Source of the DNA: a virus
IMG/VR virus record: IMGVR_UViG_3300044712_001462
Span: 124,001 to 188,000 of that record
Strand: one strand, 5' to 3'
DNA: 64,000 nt
Made by a program: the position numbers and the translations under genes. Shown in pieces: positions 48,082 through 56,158 of the stretch. Below the pieces are notes generated by a model. It had not been told where the DNA came from and did no database searches. It saw only the letters and a list, made by a program, of their open reading frames with translations. The stretch's first letter is position 1, and every line of letters starts with the position of its first letter.

Positions 48082-48348
48082 CTACACAGGCAGCCAGATG
48101 CTGTCCTCGACTTCCACAGGGTGAAGCCCCGTGTCATGTAGCCACTGCTCTACGAAGTCAGACAGGTCCAAATCTAGCTCGTCCTTACACAACACGACCT
48201 GTTTACCGTTCACAGTGTCATCCACGAAAAAACAGAATTGCAACTGCTCCACGAGAAGCTCTATCTGCTCGAGTTGCTTGACTTCTTCATCAGTCAGATT
48301 TTCAAATATCCCTGACCTGAATCTAAATCTCGGCAAAGCTAATCCCAT
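48082..48348 (-). CDS. Hypothetical protein, 88 aa
   Basis: Begins MGLALPRFRFRSGIFENLTD; then a helix rich in Leu/Glu and an acidic C-terminus. No motif. Confidence 0.6.
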   Translation of the reverse strand: MGLALPRFRFRSGIFENLTDEEVKQLEQIELLVEQLQFCFFVDDTVNGKQVVLCKDELDLDLSDFVEQWLHDTGLHPVEVEDSIWLPV

Positions 48349-48929
48349 TACGCGCTCTTCCTTTTCTGTTCAAACCGGTCTGCAGCCCAGGCTGCCTCTC
48401 CCGTAAATTCCACTTCCTCATAGTCCACAGGCATGTAATCCCAGACACACGCCATCATGTAATCCGGGTCGTCGTACCCACAGCATCCTTCCACGTAGAG
48501 TCCATCCTCGTCGTAGATCGAAAACTGGTAATACTCGCCGTTGACCCAGGTGTTGTAGGATCCCAGAAAATTGCGGGCATACTCCTTACGCTTCTCATAA
48601 TCCTTAGGCAGGAACTTGGCGTTCTTGGAGATAATGAGCCCACCTACATCCGCAGTATCCCAGCGACATTGCATCCCCTCGCCGCGGAGACTCCAGACCG
48701 TACCGCTGTGCTGGTAGCAGCTGAGAATGAATGCCGAACCTACATCCAGCTTTCTCCGCATCCCGATTGTGGCAGGTGTCGGATCACCAAACTCGTCTCT
48801 TGGACCCAGGTACTTGAAAGGGTCCTGGAAATTAACATGCCGATCACAGAACGAAACAATCTCCCAGTCGCCATACTTACACGGGCTTTCAGCATCTGAA
48901 TCGTATTCCAGCCGCACTTCGTAATTCAT
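48348..48929 (-). CDS. Conserved phage protein (YEVRLEYD type), 193 aa
   Basis: Starts MNYEVRLEYDSDAESPCKYG; the pattern with CDRHVN and a C-terminal YDEDGLYVEGCCGYDDPDY resembles uncharacterised proteins of many phages. ATG 48929 chosen over the upstream frame. Confidence 0.7.
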   Translation of the reverse strand: MNYEVRLEYDSDAESPCKYGDWEIVSFCDRHVNFQDPFKYLGPRDEFGDPTPATIGMRRKLDVGSAFILSCYQHSGTVWSLRGEGMQCRWDTADVGGLIISKNAKFLPKDYEKRKEYARNFLGSYNTWVNGEYYQFSIYDEDGLYVEGCCGYDDPDYMMACVWDYMPVDYEEVEFTGEAAWAADRFEQKRKSA

Positions 48930-49063
48930 ACTGGATCCCAGATATCCAAAGTCATGCGAACATCCGTCACGGATTGAAACTGCGCTGGGCAAATACTCAC
49001 CAGGTCGCCCTCTTCGTCATAAACTCGCTCGTCTTCTTGTGAGACATCTAACACACGTAACAC
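48926..49063 (-). CDS. Small protein, 45 aa (GTG start)
   Basis: GTG 49063 follows AGGAGG. Encodes VLRVLDVSQEDERVYDEEGD and a hydrophobic C-terminal half. Overlaps the next gene by four bases. Confidence 0.6.
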   Translation of the reverse strand: MLRVLDVSQEDERVYDEEGDLVSICPAQFQSVTDVRMTLDIWDPV

Positions 49064-49081
49064 GACACACCTCCTATAAAT

Positions 49082-49116
49082 GAAAAGAGCCTCACCGGTT
49101 TCCCGATGAAGCTCTT
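49082..49116 (-). terminator. Intrinsic terminator
   Basis: An AGAGCTTCATCGG/CCGGTGAGGCTCT hairpin followed by TTTTC on the minus strand, after the gene ending at 49151. Confidence 0.75.
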
Positions 49117-49150
49117 TATCGCGCGCCACTCTTTTCAAATGCCAGAGCAA

Positions 49151-49540
49151 CTACTCTGGCTGTTTGATCTCGGTCTTCTTGTCAATCATCTCGATATACA
49201 GAGCGATACCGTACTTGCCGCACAACCTGGCAGCTCGCACAAGGAACTGCCACTCTGTAGCAGGATCGCTCAGTAGAAGTATCACGCCCGGCTTCTTACC
49301 AGTCAGTTCAGCGTAGTGCAGAGACTGGCCAATGGATTCAGCCCATTTCTTCGGGTAATCTACCTCGATCGCGTAATCATCACTAAGGAGATCTACACGT
49401 GAGCCGTCTTCCAGCCGCACCTCTGTTTTAGCCTTGTACTTCGGAGCCAGGCGAGCGCACTCGTCAAGCTCCCCTGCAAAAGCGGAACCCAGGCACAACA
49501 CACCGCACAACCAGCAGATTATCTTCGTTGCAGAATTCAT
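49151..49540 (-). CDS. Exported PD-(D/E)XK nuclease-like protein, 129 aa
   Basis: A signal peptide (about 1-22, cleavage after AFA) precedes a small domain with RVDLL (Asp 50), AIEVDYPKKW (Glu 59, Asp 61, Lys 64) and GQSLHYAELTGKKPGVILLL. The D...ExD...K and Q/Y pattern fits the PD-(D/E)XK fold. I recognise similar signal-peptide-bearing phage proteins of unknown role. Could degrade incoming DNA in the periplasm (superinfection exclusion); that is inference. Confidence 0.7.
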   Translation of the reverse strand: MNSATKIICWLCGVLCLGSAFAGELDECARLAPKYKAKTEVRLEDGSRVDLLSDDYAIEVDYPKKWAESIGQSLHYAELTGKKPGVILLLSDPATEWQFLVRAARLCGKYGIALYIEMIDKKTEIKQPE

Positions 49541-49558
49541 AGCTTAAAACTAGCGCAT

Positions 49559-49816
49559 CTACTTGTCTTTGAGCAACTGCAACTCGTCACACCAGTCCAC
49601 ATACCTCTCTTGGTCAACTTCGGCCCATTCACCATTCGGTCGAAAGCAGTTATCCTCAATCGTGTTACTCATGTACTCTCGCAGTAACTCCTCATACCAG
49701 GCCGCATACTTCTCCTGGTCAACATCTGCCCATTCAGCCATCGGGCGGCAATCATTGTCCTCAATCATGTTAATCATCTGCATGTGCAGCTCGTCCTCGC
49801 GAGAAAGTGTTGTCAT
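49559..49816 (-). CDS. Protein with internal duplication, 85 aa
   Basis: Two copies of a unit (IEDNDCRPMAEWADVDQEKY and IEDNCFRPNGEWAEVDQERY) follow a short N-terminus, each ending in a W..EL helix. Clear tandem duplication. Function unknown. Confidence 0.7.
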   Translation of the reverse strand: MTTLSREDELHMQMINMIEDNDCRPMAEWADVDQEKYAAWYEELLREYMSNTIEDNCFRPNGEWAEVDQERYVDWCDELQLLKDK

Positions 49817-49987
49817 CTACTTCTCCCTAGTCTTGATTAACTGTAACTGGTCATACCACTGCATGTACTGCTGGCGCGCCTCAGGCGACCAGACATATAC
49901 AGGGGCGTAATCGTAGCTGGTAATCAGATCCAGCATCTTTAGGCGGAGACAGTCGGGATCCAGATCCTCAAGTGTCGATGTGACCAC
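49817..49987 (-). CDS. Paralog-like small protein, 56 aa (GTG start)
   Basis: GTG 49987 follows AGGAGGTGAC. The end YVWSPEARQQYMQWYDQLQL resembles the repeat unit of the neighbouring duplicated protein. Its stop abuts that gene's start. Confidence 0.65.
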   Translation of the reverse strand: MVTSTLEDLDPDCLRLKMLDLITSYDYAPVYVWSPEARQQYMQWYDQLQLIKTREK

Positions 49988-49988
49988 G

Positions 49989-50183
49989 TCACCTCCTTGC
50001 TTCCGGCTCCATGAGCGCAGGGACGCTCACCGAGACCGGGACATAAGATTCAAACCACAGCTTCTCAGCCGCGGTCAGAAGAGAAGACCCACAAATCGGG
50101 CACACTGGCAGGGCAGGGGGTGTAGCGTCTTGCCAGCTGCAATCCACTTCCACCCCGCAACACACCCTGGAGAACTTAATCAT
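49989..50183 (-). CDS. Zinc-motif protein, 64 aa
   Basis: MIKFSRVCCGVEVDCSWQDA and CPICGSS indicate a C4-like site. The ATG overlaps the end of the upstream gene. Confidence 0.6.
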   Translation of the reverse strand: MIKFSRVCCGVEVDCSWQDATPPALPVCPICGSSLLTAAEKLWFESYVPVSVSVPALMEPEARR

Positions 50184-50412
50184 CCGTTGCCAACGGGTTG
50201 AACCGCAGCATCTGCTTTCCATTCCACGTATGGGTAGACGTTGCAGGAGCGGCTTTCCCGGTGCGCTGGTACTTCATATAGGCCGCATGCTCGTAGCAGT
50301 CACGGCAGAAGCGATGGGGCTTTCGCTGCTGATCTTTTATGGTATACCCCCGAAAATCGGTCAGTCCGCAATTCTCGCAAGGCTCTTTTGACAGGTCCGT
50401 CGACTGCAACAT
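50176..50412 (-). CDS. Zinc-finger protein, 78 aa
   Basis: CENCGLTDFRGYT and CRDCYEH (residues 15-40) form a Cys4 finger, followed by a basic helix. Possible HNH remnant or RNA/DNA binder. Confidence 0.65.
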   Translation of the reverse strand: MLQSTDLSKEPCENCGLTDFRGYTIKDQQRKPHRFCRDCYEHAAYMKYQRTGKAAPATSTHTWNGKQMLRFNPLATDD

Positions 50413-50930
50413 CAGAATTCAGCCTCCTTCGGGAGATTCGTTGTGATGTTCCTGGCGACAATATCTCGCGGCGTCTCGTCGAGAGAGGTAACCGGGAAGC
50501 TACTACCTGCCTGAGTCACATAGCGCCAGTCATAGCATTCCCCAAGAGGAATATCACGCTCACCACAGAAGTCGCGTAATGGTGTTCCTACCTCGCTATG
50601 AATCGGTAAATAACGCCCGTTTTTCAGGTTGTGCCACGATCCATCAACCTTCGTCATAGAGTAGACCCGCTCAGGCTGACTTTCTTCTTCCTCTTCTTCC
50701 TCCGTCTCACCCGACGCTCTGTCTGCCGCACAGATCAATGCCTCCAACTCATCGGCCAGATCGTGAAGATCCTCAGGAGTGACCGCCCATCGATCTGTCC
50801 TCAGACAAGCGAAGTGACCACCTCCGCCGGATTCGAGACTGACCTCCAGGTGCTGGGGCATGTCATTGCAGCAATCACCTTCGTAGTCTGTGTACGAGAC
50901 CCGCGACACAAACGTATTCTTCTCTGTCAT
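50412..50930 (-). CDS. Acidic hypothetical protein, 172 aa
   Basis: Starts MTEKNTFVSRVSYTDYEGDC; EEEEEE linker around residue 75; the C-terminal half is mixed. Overlaps neighbours in ATGA style. Confidence 0.65.
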   Translation of the reverse strand: MTEKNTFVSRVSYTDYEGDCCNDMPQHLEVSLESGGGGHFACLRTDRWAVTPEDLHDLADELEALICAADRASGETEEEEEEESQPERVYSMTKVDGSWHNLKNGRYLPIHSEVGTPLRDFCGERDIPLGECYDWRYVTQAGSSFPVTSLDETPRDIVARNITTNLPKEAEF

Positions 50931-51220
50931 GCGAACATCTCCAATCCACCATCTTCATAGCGCACACCGCAACGAACTAAGCTACGAATGTCCTCATCCG
51001 TGGCCACAGCTGCCAACTCCTCGACATCGGTGTCCAGGTAAATAACATCGTGTCTTGCGCCAGACACCATATCCCGCATACCCGGAACCAGCCGATCCAG
51101 AAGCAAAAAGGCATGCAGATCCATACGCTGTGATAGCCTCTCAGTTTCAGGAATGCGCTCGAACTCCAGAAACTCATCATCCAATTCCTCAAACAGATCG
51201 TGCACAGGTTTGCTGAGCAT
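50927..51220 (-). CDS. Helical hypothetical protein, 97 aa
   Basis: MLSKPVHDLFEELDDEFLEF onward; acidic, helical. No recognised motif. Confidence 0.6.
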   Translation of the reverse strand: MLSKPVHDLFEELDDEFLEFERIPETERLSQRMDLHAFLLLDRLVPGMRDMVSGARHDVIYLDTDVEELAAVATDEDIRSLVRCGVRYEDGGLEMFA

Positions 51221-51455
51221 TCTGAACTCCTGTTTTCTCTAGTACGTCGATCATCTTCTTCCAGTCCGCCTTTTTCACCAACCCGCGTCTGAGCCAGATC
51301 TCTGCCATCTGGCTCAGATTCTTCCTAGCCAACTCAGCGTTGATATCCAGATCCTCCATAAATCTCAGCAACATCCATGATGCCTCTGTCAATATGTGTC
51401 GCTGACGCTGATCCAGCGCACACGCATGTTTCTGACTGGCTTTCTTATTACCCAT
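51189..51455 (-). CDS. Hypothetical protein, 88 aa
   Basis: MGNKKASQKHACALDQRQRH onward; a helical body. Similar in size and style to the next gene upstream (51448), perhaps related. Confidence 0.6.
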   Translation of the reverse strand: MGNKKASQKHACALDQRQRHILTEASWMLLRFMEDLDINAELARKNLSQMAEIWLRRGLVKKADWKKMIDVLEKTGVQNAQQTCARSV

Positions 51456-51681
51456 TTTCTCCCGTTCGATGCATGATGTCGTACAGTGTTCCCCACTCCT
51501 GCGCTTTAGACGTCTGGATCAAGTACACCTCCAGCGCCTTAGCCCAATCCTGCTCCGCGCGAATGTAGTCCTCTTGCTCAAGGCTATAGACAACTGATGA
51601 CAAATGCTGGCACAACAAAGCCAGCATGTTCTGTTGTCGACCTGTCAAATATACAGGCTTCCTAATTGTCACATCGGCCAT
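51448..51681 (-). CDS. Hypothetical protein, 77 aa
   Basis: MADVTIRKPVYLTGRQQNML onward; helical; shares layout (RQ, helix, W...LE) with the 88-aa neighbour. Confidence 0.6.
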   Translation of the reverse strand: MADVTIRKPVYLTGRQQNMLALLCQHLSSVVYSLEQEDYIRAEQDWAKALEVYLIQTSKAQEWGTLYDIMHRTGENG

Positions 51682-52039
51682 ATCTTCGCTCTACTCGTTC
51701 TAGCAGCTGTCGCGCTGCAGCAGACCACCCAGCCATCCCTGGTGACGTACACGCCGCAATGCTTGAAATAAAACTCTCTAGCTCCTCAATCCGCTCTGGA
51801 TACTTGGCCTGAATCCAACCCCGTTCCTGAGTATCCTGTACACACTCCATCAAAATCTCTGCCGCCCGAGACCGGGAGATATCCCCTGTCTCATAAGCGG
51901 CTTTCACCAGCGTCTCCATAGTCTGTACAGGCAGGTCTGGATTGATGCTTTTAAACATCTTGTACAGGGCCTGGGCATGCTCGTGCTGCGCAATCTTGGC
52001 CTGTAACTCCTTAATGTATAGTTGCGTGTCCAGAGTCAT
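51662..52039 (-). CDS. Helical hypothetical protein, 125 aa
   Basis: ATG 52039 (MTLDTQLYIKELQAKIAQHE) is used; a GTG six codons earlier is possible. Mostly helices, no motif. Confidence 0.65.
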   Translation of the reverse strand: MTLDTQLYIKELQAKIAQHEHAQALYKMFKSINPDLPVQTMETLVKAAYETGDISRSRAAEILMECVQDTQERGWIQAKYPERIEELESFISSIAACTSPGMAGWSAAARQLLERVERRYGRCDN

Positions 52040-52108
52040 GATAAAACCTGCCTCCACAGCCTAAACACAGGCAGACCCAAAACCCGCCACGTCGTAACAG
52101 ACCACCAG

Positions 52109-52339
52109 CTAGCGTGTTTCCGTACCCGCTCGTTTCTCGTCACTGAGATCAGACTTAGCATTTCCAGTCTCCAGTTGCTCTAAATGCCAACGAAGAACCG
52201 ACGCCGCCCAGCCGTGTCCAGAAAAATAGCCACCATGACCTCCTTTGCCATCGCCGGGTGTCTTATCTGGGCGATACGTATCCTCGCCATAATCCAGAAA
52301 ACACTTGATGGCGTTTCTCACTTCATGCGCATCGTACAT
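52109..52339 (-). CDS. Hypothetical protein with Gly/His-rich patch, 76 aa
   Basis: ATG 52339 follows GGAGG. MYDAHEVRNAIKCFLDYGED, then GDGKGGHGGYFSGHGW, a Gly/His stretch that may bind metal or nucleotide. Confidence 0.6.
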   Translation of the reverse strand: MYDAHEVRNAIKCFLDYGEDTYRPDKTPGDGKGGHGGYFSGHGWAASVLRWHLEQLETGNAKSDLSDEKRAGTETR

Positions 52340-52736
52340 CGCACTCCTCCTCTTCCTCCTCGAAATCACGCACTCCAAGTTCTTCCAGATACTCAGCTAC
52401 GGAAATGTACCATTTCTCAGGCATAGTCACGTAACTTGTACCATCCTCTGTCATGTACACCCCGGTACACTTCGTATCCAACAGCTCAACGCAGCGCTCA
52501 TACTCCGCTACTAGCGCGTCATATTCTCCTTTCAGGACCGCAAAATCTCGGTTGTAGATCGCAAAGTAGTCATTTAACTCTTTCGCCATGCGCTTCTGTT
52601 CCTGCGCAATCTTTTTCAGCTGCCTATCTGGAGATCCAGACCCGGTGATACACCACGCAAAGATCGCCGCGCATACCGACACAGCAAGAATCATGTAATA
52701 AGGAAGCATCTGTTCAAATGTCAACTCAGCTAACAT
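52323..52736 (-). CDS. Membrane protein with coiled coil, 137 aa
   Basis: ATG 52736 follows GGAG. One transmembrane segment (about 13-33), then a long coiled coil and an acidic EEEEE end. Spanin-like in outline but too large to decide. Confidence 0.6.
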   Translation of the reverse strand: MLAELTFEQMLPYYMILAVSVCAAIFAWCITGSGSPDRQLKKIAQEQKRMAKELNDYFAIYNRDFAVLKGEYDALVAEYERCVELLDTKCTGVYMTEDGTSYVTMPEKWYISVAEYLEELGVRDFEEEEEECDVRCA

Positions 52737-53136
52737 TGCGTTTCTCCGCGCCAAGCCTAACAGCTCTCGTATCGATATGGTACGTATTTTTCTGATACCG
52801 GGCGGAAGCCATAGCAGCTTTACGACTCCGGTAGACGAGCATGCCTTCGTCCTCGTCCGTATTCCCGTCCACAGGTAGTACAGGTTCAAACGTATCGGCC
52901 ATCACAACTACCCAGTACCCCTGCTCACACTCCTGAAGCAAACAATCCTTACCCATCGCATCATGTAGATAGTCCGCAACAGCATCCAGCAGGTCTGATA
53001 ATCCTGCTGCCTCATCGCCAGCCTGCTCCAGTAACCACTGGCGTTGTCGACGAAAAAGCGGACCATCTACCGCCCGCAAAGCATTTCGAAACTTCTTAAC
53101 ACGGTCAACACTTAACTCTTTATCCCGAGTATTCAC
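52726..53136 (-). CDS. Hypothetical protein, 136 aa (GTG start)
   Basis: Helical, charged; contains DYLHDAMGKDCLLQECEQGY. GTG 53136 lies behind GGAGGATC. No motif. Confidence 0.6.
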   Translation of the reverse strand: MNTRDKELSVDRVKKFRNALRAVDGPLFRRQRQWLLEQAGDEAAGLSDLLDAVADYLHDAMGKDCLLQECEQGYWVVVMADTFEPVLPVDGNTDEDEGMLVYRSRKAAMASARYQKNTYHIDTRAVRLGAEKRNVS

Positions 53137-53508
53137 CTACAGATCCTCCTCACTTTCTTGGGACAGCCACTCAGTTGTTCTGGCGTCTAAAGCATGTTGG
53201 TTCTTCCTATCCGTCTTCGAACGAGAATTACTACTCGTACCCGCGTGATAATGGTCGTCATAAAAATCAACACCTCCCCCTGACTCTACCAGTTTCTCGA
53301 AGCTCTTCTGAAAAGCCTCGTGAATTCTCTGCAACTCCGATTCCGACTCCACACACCGCACACCCGCCATCGCCGTCTTAGCATCGCGGTACAGCAGGTA
53401 TAAGGCTTCCTGCGATCGCTGGAGCGCACCACGTAACGACTCCAGCTTGCAGCCGTCTCTGTACAAGAGGTCGTACACGTCGTCTAATTCATCAAACAGG
53501 CGGCTCAT
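53137..53508 (-). CDS. Hypothetical protein, 123 aa
   Basis: MSRLFDELDDVYDLLYRDGC onward, helical with a Ser/Arg-rich end. Preceded by a terminator at 53522 for the operon upstream. Confidence 0.6.
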   Translation of the reverse strand: MSRLFDELDDVYDLLYRDGCKLESLRGALQRSQEALYLLYRDAKTAMAGVRCVESESELQRIHEAFQKSFEKLVESGGGVDFYDDHYHAGTSSNSRSKTDRKNQHALDARTTEWLSQESEEDL

Positions 53509-53521
53509 AAACCCTCTTAAA

Positions 53522-53553
53522 TAAAAAACCCACCAGATGGAAAACTGGTGGGA
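53522..53553 (-). terminator. Intrinsic terminator
   Basis: CCCACCAG/CTGGTGGG hairpin with T6 on the minus strand, after the 68-aa gene. Confidence 0.85.
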
Positions 53554-53584
53554 TTATGAACTACGTCGGAGACGGGCGACTAGA

Positions 53585-53791
53585 TCAAGCGTCTTCTTCC
53601 TCGAGCACTCGGTACTGACGACGACACTCCGTAGCCAAATCTCTCAGATTCGACGAGAACTCTTCTACACTGTACCGACCAAACAGCAGCACATGGGCCA
53701 ATTGAACTAGTTTGTCCTCGACCTCTGGACGGTGAGCTGTGAAATGCTGATTGTCGCATACTGTCAACAACTCATACAAAGCATGAAGCAT
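53585..53791 (-). CDS. Hypothetical protein behind an operator, 68 aa
   Basis: ATG 53791 (MLHALYELLTVCDNQHFTAH) follows AGAGGG; a longer GTG frame would translate through the operator. Helical product. It is flanked by operator and terminator, so it may be a single-gene unit under repressor control. Confidence 0.6.
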   Translation of the reverse strand: MLHALYELLTVCDNQHFTAHRPEVEDKLVQLAHVLLFGRYSVEEFSSNLRDLATECRRQYRVLEEEDA

Positions 53792-53803
53792 GTGATCCCT
53801 CTC

Positions 53804-53817
53804 TAATAGCGATAACA
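53804..53817. promoter_or_regulatory. Operator-like site (TAATAGCGATAACA)
   Basis: Same 14-mer as at 48064; 12 bases upstream of the 68-aa gene's ATG. Confidence 0.55.
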
Positions 53818-53825
53818 CAAAGTCC

Positions 53826-54233
53826 TTAGTGCTCAGACGGGAGCATCACCACAAAGCCCATTCGCCCCGGCGAAAGCTCCTGTGCCCCCACAAACAGTCT
53901 AAACGGCTCATCTCCGTCAAACTGGAAATCCGTGTACTCAATATCCTGCGTGATCAGAGCAGGCTCACTGGAATCCGTGCGGGCAGTAATGACCGCTCCA
54001 TCCCCATCGGCCTTTGTCAGCGTCCAGACATGAAAAGAAGCAAAGTTGGGCCCATACAGGGCCTCACATGACTTAAAATTCATCAGGTAGCTGGCAATAA
54101 GGTCTGCCAGCCAATAACACTTACCTTCTTTCAACAGGTGAGCTACCCCATCCGTGCACACAACGTTTCGGTTAAGTGTGACAATGTGGTAATTCTCGGT
54201 CCCAATAAACTGTCGCAATTCTTCGTGTAGCAT
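53826..54233 (-). CDS. Hypothetical protein, 135 aa
   Basis: ATG 54233 (MLHEELRQFIGTENYHIVTL) follows AAAGGG. The product has alternating strands; YWLADLIASYLMNF and ACYG-type residues recall DUF6876-like phage proteins, tentatively. Ends PSEH. Confidence 0.6.
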   Translation of the reverse strand: MLHEELRQFIGTENYHIVTLNRNVVCTDGVAHLLKEGKCYWLADLIASYLMNFKSCEALYGPNFASFHVWTLTKADGDGAVITARTDSSEPALITQDIEYTDFQFDGDEPFRLFVGAQELSPGRMGFVVMLPSEH

Positions 54234-54253
54234 ATGAAAACCCTTTTGTTTAC

Positions 54254-54574
54254 TTATTCGCCCCGGCATTCTTTTTGAAACGCGTCAATAATCGCGCCAA
54301 TCTTGTCGTCATACTCCTGGGTCACACGCTTGGCCTCTTCGGAGTACCGCAGCACTATCTTGTTGCACTCGTGACAGATCATCTCCATGCTGTCTCCGTA
54401 ATCATCCCCCGTTAGCGGGTCCCTCCAGAGCACAACACCACAGTGCATTGTCTCGCAAATGTCCTTGCCACAGCCGTAACACGCATGGAGGCTCGGTGTC
54501 TTTTTTCCGCACACGTCGCAAAAATAGACTGTCCTAGTTTGCTCAACAGTCGTTGTTTCTGTCCTACGGCCCAT
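54254..54574 (-). CDS. Zinc-binding hypothetical protein, 106 aa
   Basis: CDVCGKK, CYGCGKDIC and CHEC motifs (residues 19-70) indicate one or two zinc sites. A helical C-terminus follows. Confidence 0.65.
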   Translation of the reverse strand: MGRRTETTTVEQTRTVYFCDVCGKKTPSLHACYGCGKDICETMHCGVVLWRDPLTGDDYGDSMEMICHECNKIVLRYSEEAKRVTQEYDDKIGAIIDAFQKECRGE

Positions 54575-54941
54575 TAGGTGCCTCCGCTGAAACTGGTGGC
54601 TCAGATAGCTCTGTCAAAGAAGCCAGCCACCCTGTACTGCCGATCTTAATCTCGTATTTATGCCCCTTCTTGATCTGAATGGCATGCATGCAGGCAACAG
54701 TCGTCACAATCTCTACACTTTTGTCATCCTGCAGAGTAAGCGCCAACCAGTAACAGCAATTGGAGCTGCCGCCTCCGCCAATCTGGACGTCTGTGACACG
54801 TCCGGTAACGACTTTCCCCTCCACCTGGTATTCCTTGGGTGTGGCACAGCCAACGATCAGAGCGCTCCCTCCGATAGCCAGCCCAAACAAAATGACCACA
54901 GCTAGAACACTGCCCAGAAGATTACTAATCCGCAATAGCAT
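54564..54941 (-). CDS. Lipoprotein or membrane-anchored protein, 125 aa
   Basis: MLLRISNLLGSVLAVVILFG then IVGCATP give a long hydrophobic segment ending in a lipobox-like Cys. The rest is a beta-rich domain. ATG 54941 lies behind AAGGAG. Probably exported and envelope-bound. Confidence 0.65.
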   Translation of the reverse strand: MLLRISNLLGSVLAVVILFGLAIGGSALIVGCATPKEYQVEGKVVTGRVTDVQIGGGGSSNCCYWLALTLQDDKSVEIVTTVACMHAIQIKKGHKYEIKIGSTGWLASLTELSEPPVSAEAPNGP

Positions 54942-55143
54942 CTGTAGACTCACTCCTTGTTACGTCACTGGAATACGGAACACTCCTATAAGAGTAAGGC
55001 GAAACATACCCACCATCTTCCGCCTTACGCTGTAGCTGGATGACTTCATTCACTAGCCTGGCCGCATCTAAAGACCCAGCCGGTCGCCGATAACGAACCT
55101 CTTCTCGACCACTGGGCCAGGTATACACAATCTCAATGATCAC
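54925..55143 (-). CDS. Hypothetical protein, 72 aa
   Basis: MIIEIVYTWPSGREEVRYRR onward; an N-terminal beta hairpin then a helix. Four-base overlap upstream. Confidence 0.6.
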   Translation of the reverse strand: MIIEIVYTWPSGREEVRYRRPAGSLDAARLVNEVIQLQRKAEDGGYVSPYSYRSVPYSSDVTRSESTDAIAD

Positions 55144-55373
55144 TCCGAATGCTCCGTATCAACTAGGAACGGCCATTGTTCCGATGCCTTCCTTCCTTCA
55201 ATCAAATCATGTACAGACACAACATGAAACAAATATTGAGCCGCGGCCATGGCTGTAGCCTCTTGCAGACTCAGCTCCGCGACGGTGTTAATAAGCCTCT
55301 CGTTCTCCCGAGTCAGCCTGCGCACTTGGTCTCGCAGAGTGGTTGAGGAGAACGACTTACTTGGTTTCTTCAT
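55140..55373 (-). CDS. Coiled-coil protein, 77 aa
   Basis: ATG 55373 (MKKPSKSFSSTTLRDQVRRL) is used; heptads run through the middle. Overlaps the next gene. Confidence 0.6.
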   Translation of the reverse strand: MKKPSKSFSSTTLRDQVRRLTRENERLINTVAELSLQEATAMAAAQYLFHVVSVHDLIEGRKASEQWPFLVDTEHSE

Positions 55374-55887
55374 CGGCGCTCTTTTCTGTCTTAAGGCATC
55401 GAATCTCCCAGGCTCTCGCCGCGGCTCGTGTGCCAAGATAAGCCTGCTCAATGGCCCACAACTGCTCCCAGGCAGTGGAGTTTCCGACGTTCGGATAGTC
55501 GGGTGCCACGGTACGGGCAATATCAGCAATGCGCTGGAAAAGCTGGGTCACCGTAAACTTCGCTGCGTTACACACGCGGACTGGTTGAAGTTCATCCCGA
55601 TTTTCCGGAAGAACATCAGAGATACTGCGTTGCACGCAGTCCACTGTATCCTCGATACACTGTCGATACTCTTTGGCGTAATGGGCAGAATCACGGATGC
55701 GGTCTATGTTCCGGTACACCCACCGAAGCTTCTCTTCGAGTTCCAGCTCTCGCTCTCGAGACTCAGTCAGCCGAGCGTCTAACTCTCGAAATCGCTCCTC
55801 ATTCCGTTGGTCGAGCTGGTTCCACTGCTGGACTGACGCTGCCAGTTCCTGCGTCAGGTCTTTTATCTTTTGGTCTTTGCTGTCCAT
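55357..55887 (-). CDS. Coiled-coil protein, 176 aa
   Basis: N-terminal heptads (MDSKDQKI...LTESRERELELEE) and a more globular C-terminus with WEQLWAIEQAYLG. Unknown function. Confidence 0.65.
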   Translation of the reverse strand: MDSKDQKIKDLTQELAASVQQWNQLDQRNEERFRELDARLTESRERELELEEKLRWVYRNIDRIRDSAHYAKEYRQCIEDTVDCVQRSISDVLPENRDELQPVRVCNAAKFTVTQLFQRIADIARTVAPDYPNVGNSTAWEQLWAIEQAYLGTRAAARAWEIRCLKTEKSADEETK

Positions 55888-56158
55888 CAGTCCTCACCTT
55901 GTAACGGTTAAGCCAACGCATCCAGAAACCGGCTTCAATCTGGTATTTCAAAACCTGCGCCTCGTAGAACGCACGCTCACAATCATTAAGCTGGCGATAA
56001 TGCGTTTCCCAGGTCAACGACGAACACGAGTATCTGACCCGCGGTACCAGTTTGGTTAGCAGACACTTACGGTAGTGCTGTTGTTGTTTTTGACTGTTTC
56101 GGTACCGCTCTTTAGCCTCCCGGCGCATAGCCTGGTACATGGCTGCTTCGCTAGTCAT
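55799..56158 (-). CDS. Hypothetical protein, 119 aa, overlapping next gene
   Basis: MTSEAAMYQAMRREAKERYR onward; basic helical protein. Its last 89 bases overlap the coiled-coil gene in another frame; that tail (Pro/Arg-rich) may be poorly conserved. Confidence 0.55.
   Translation of the reverse strand: MTSEAAMYQAMRREAKERYRNSQKQQQHYRKCLLTKLVPRVRYSCSSLTWETHYRQLNDCERAFYEAQVLKYQIEAGFWMRWLNRYKVRTDGQQRPKDKRPDAGTGSVSPAVEPARPTE

Noticed and set aside
52036-52143. GTG-started 35-codon frame (VTRNERVRKHASWWSVTTWR) between two genes
   Set aside because: It ends in an ATGA overlap, which is attractive, but has no ribosome site and mostly overlaps the neighbour; too weak to list.
53553-53575. CATAAT next to the terminator at 53522
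   Set aside because: No CTAAATT-like box at the fixed spacing; likely chance.
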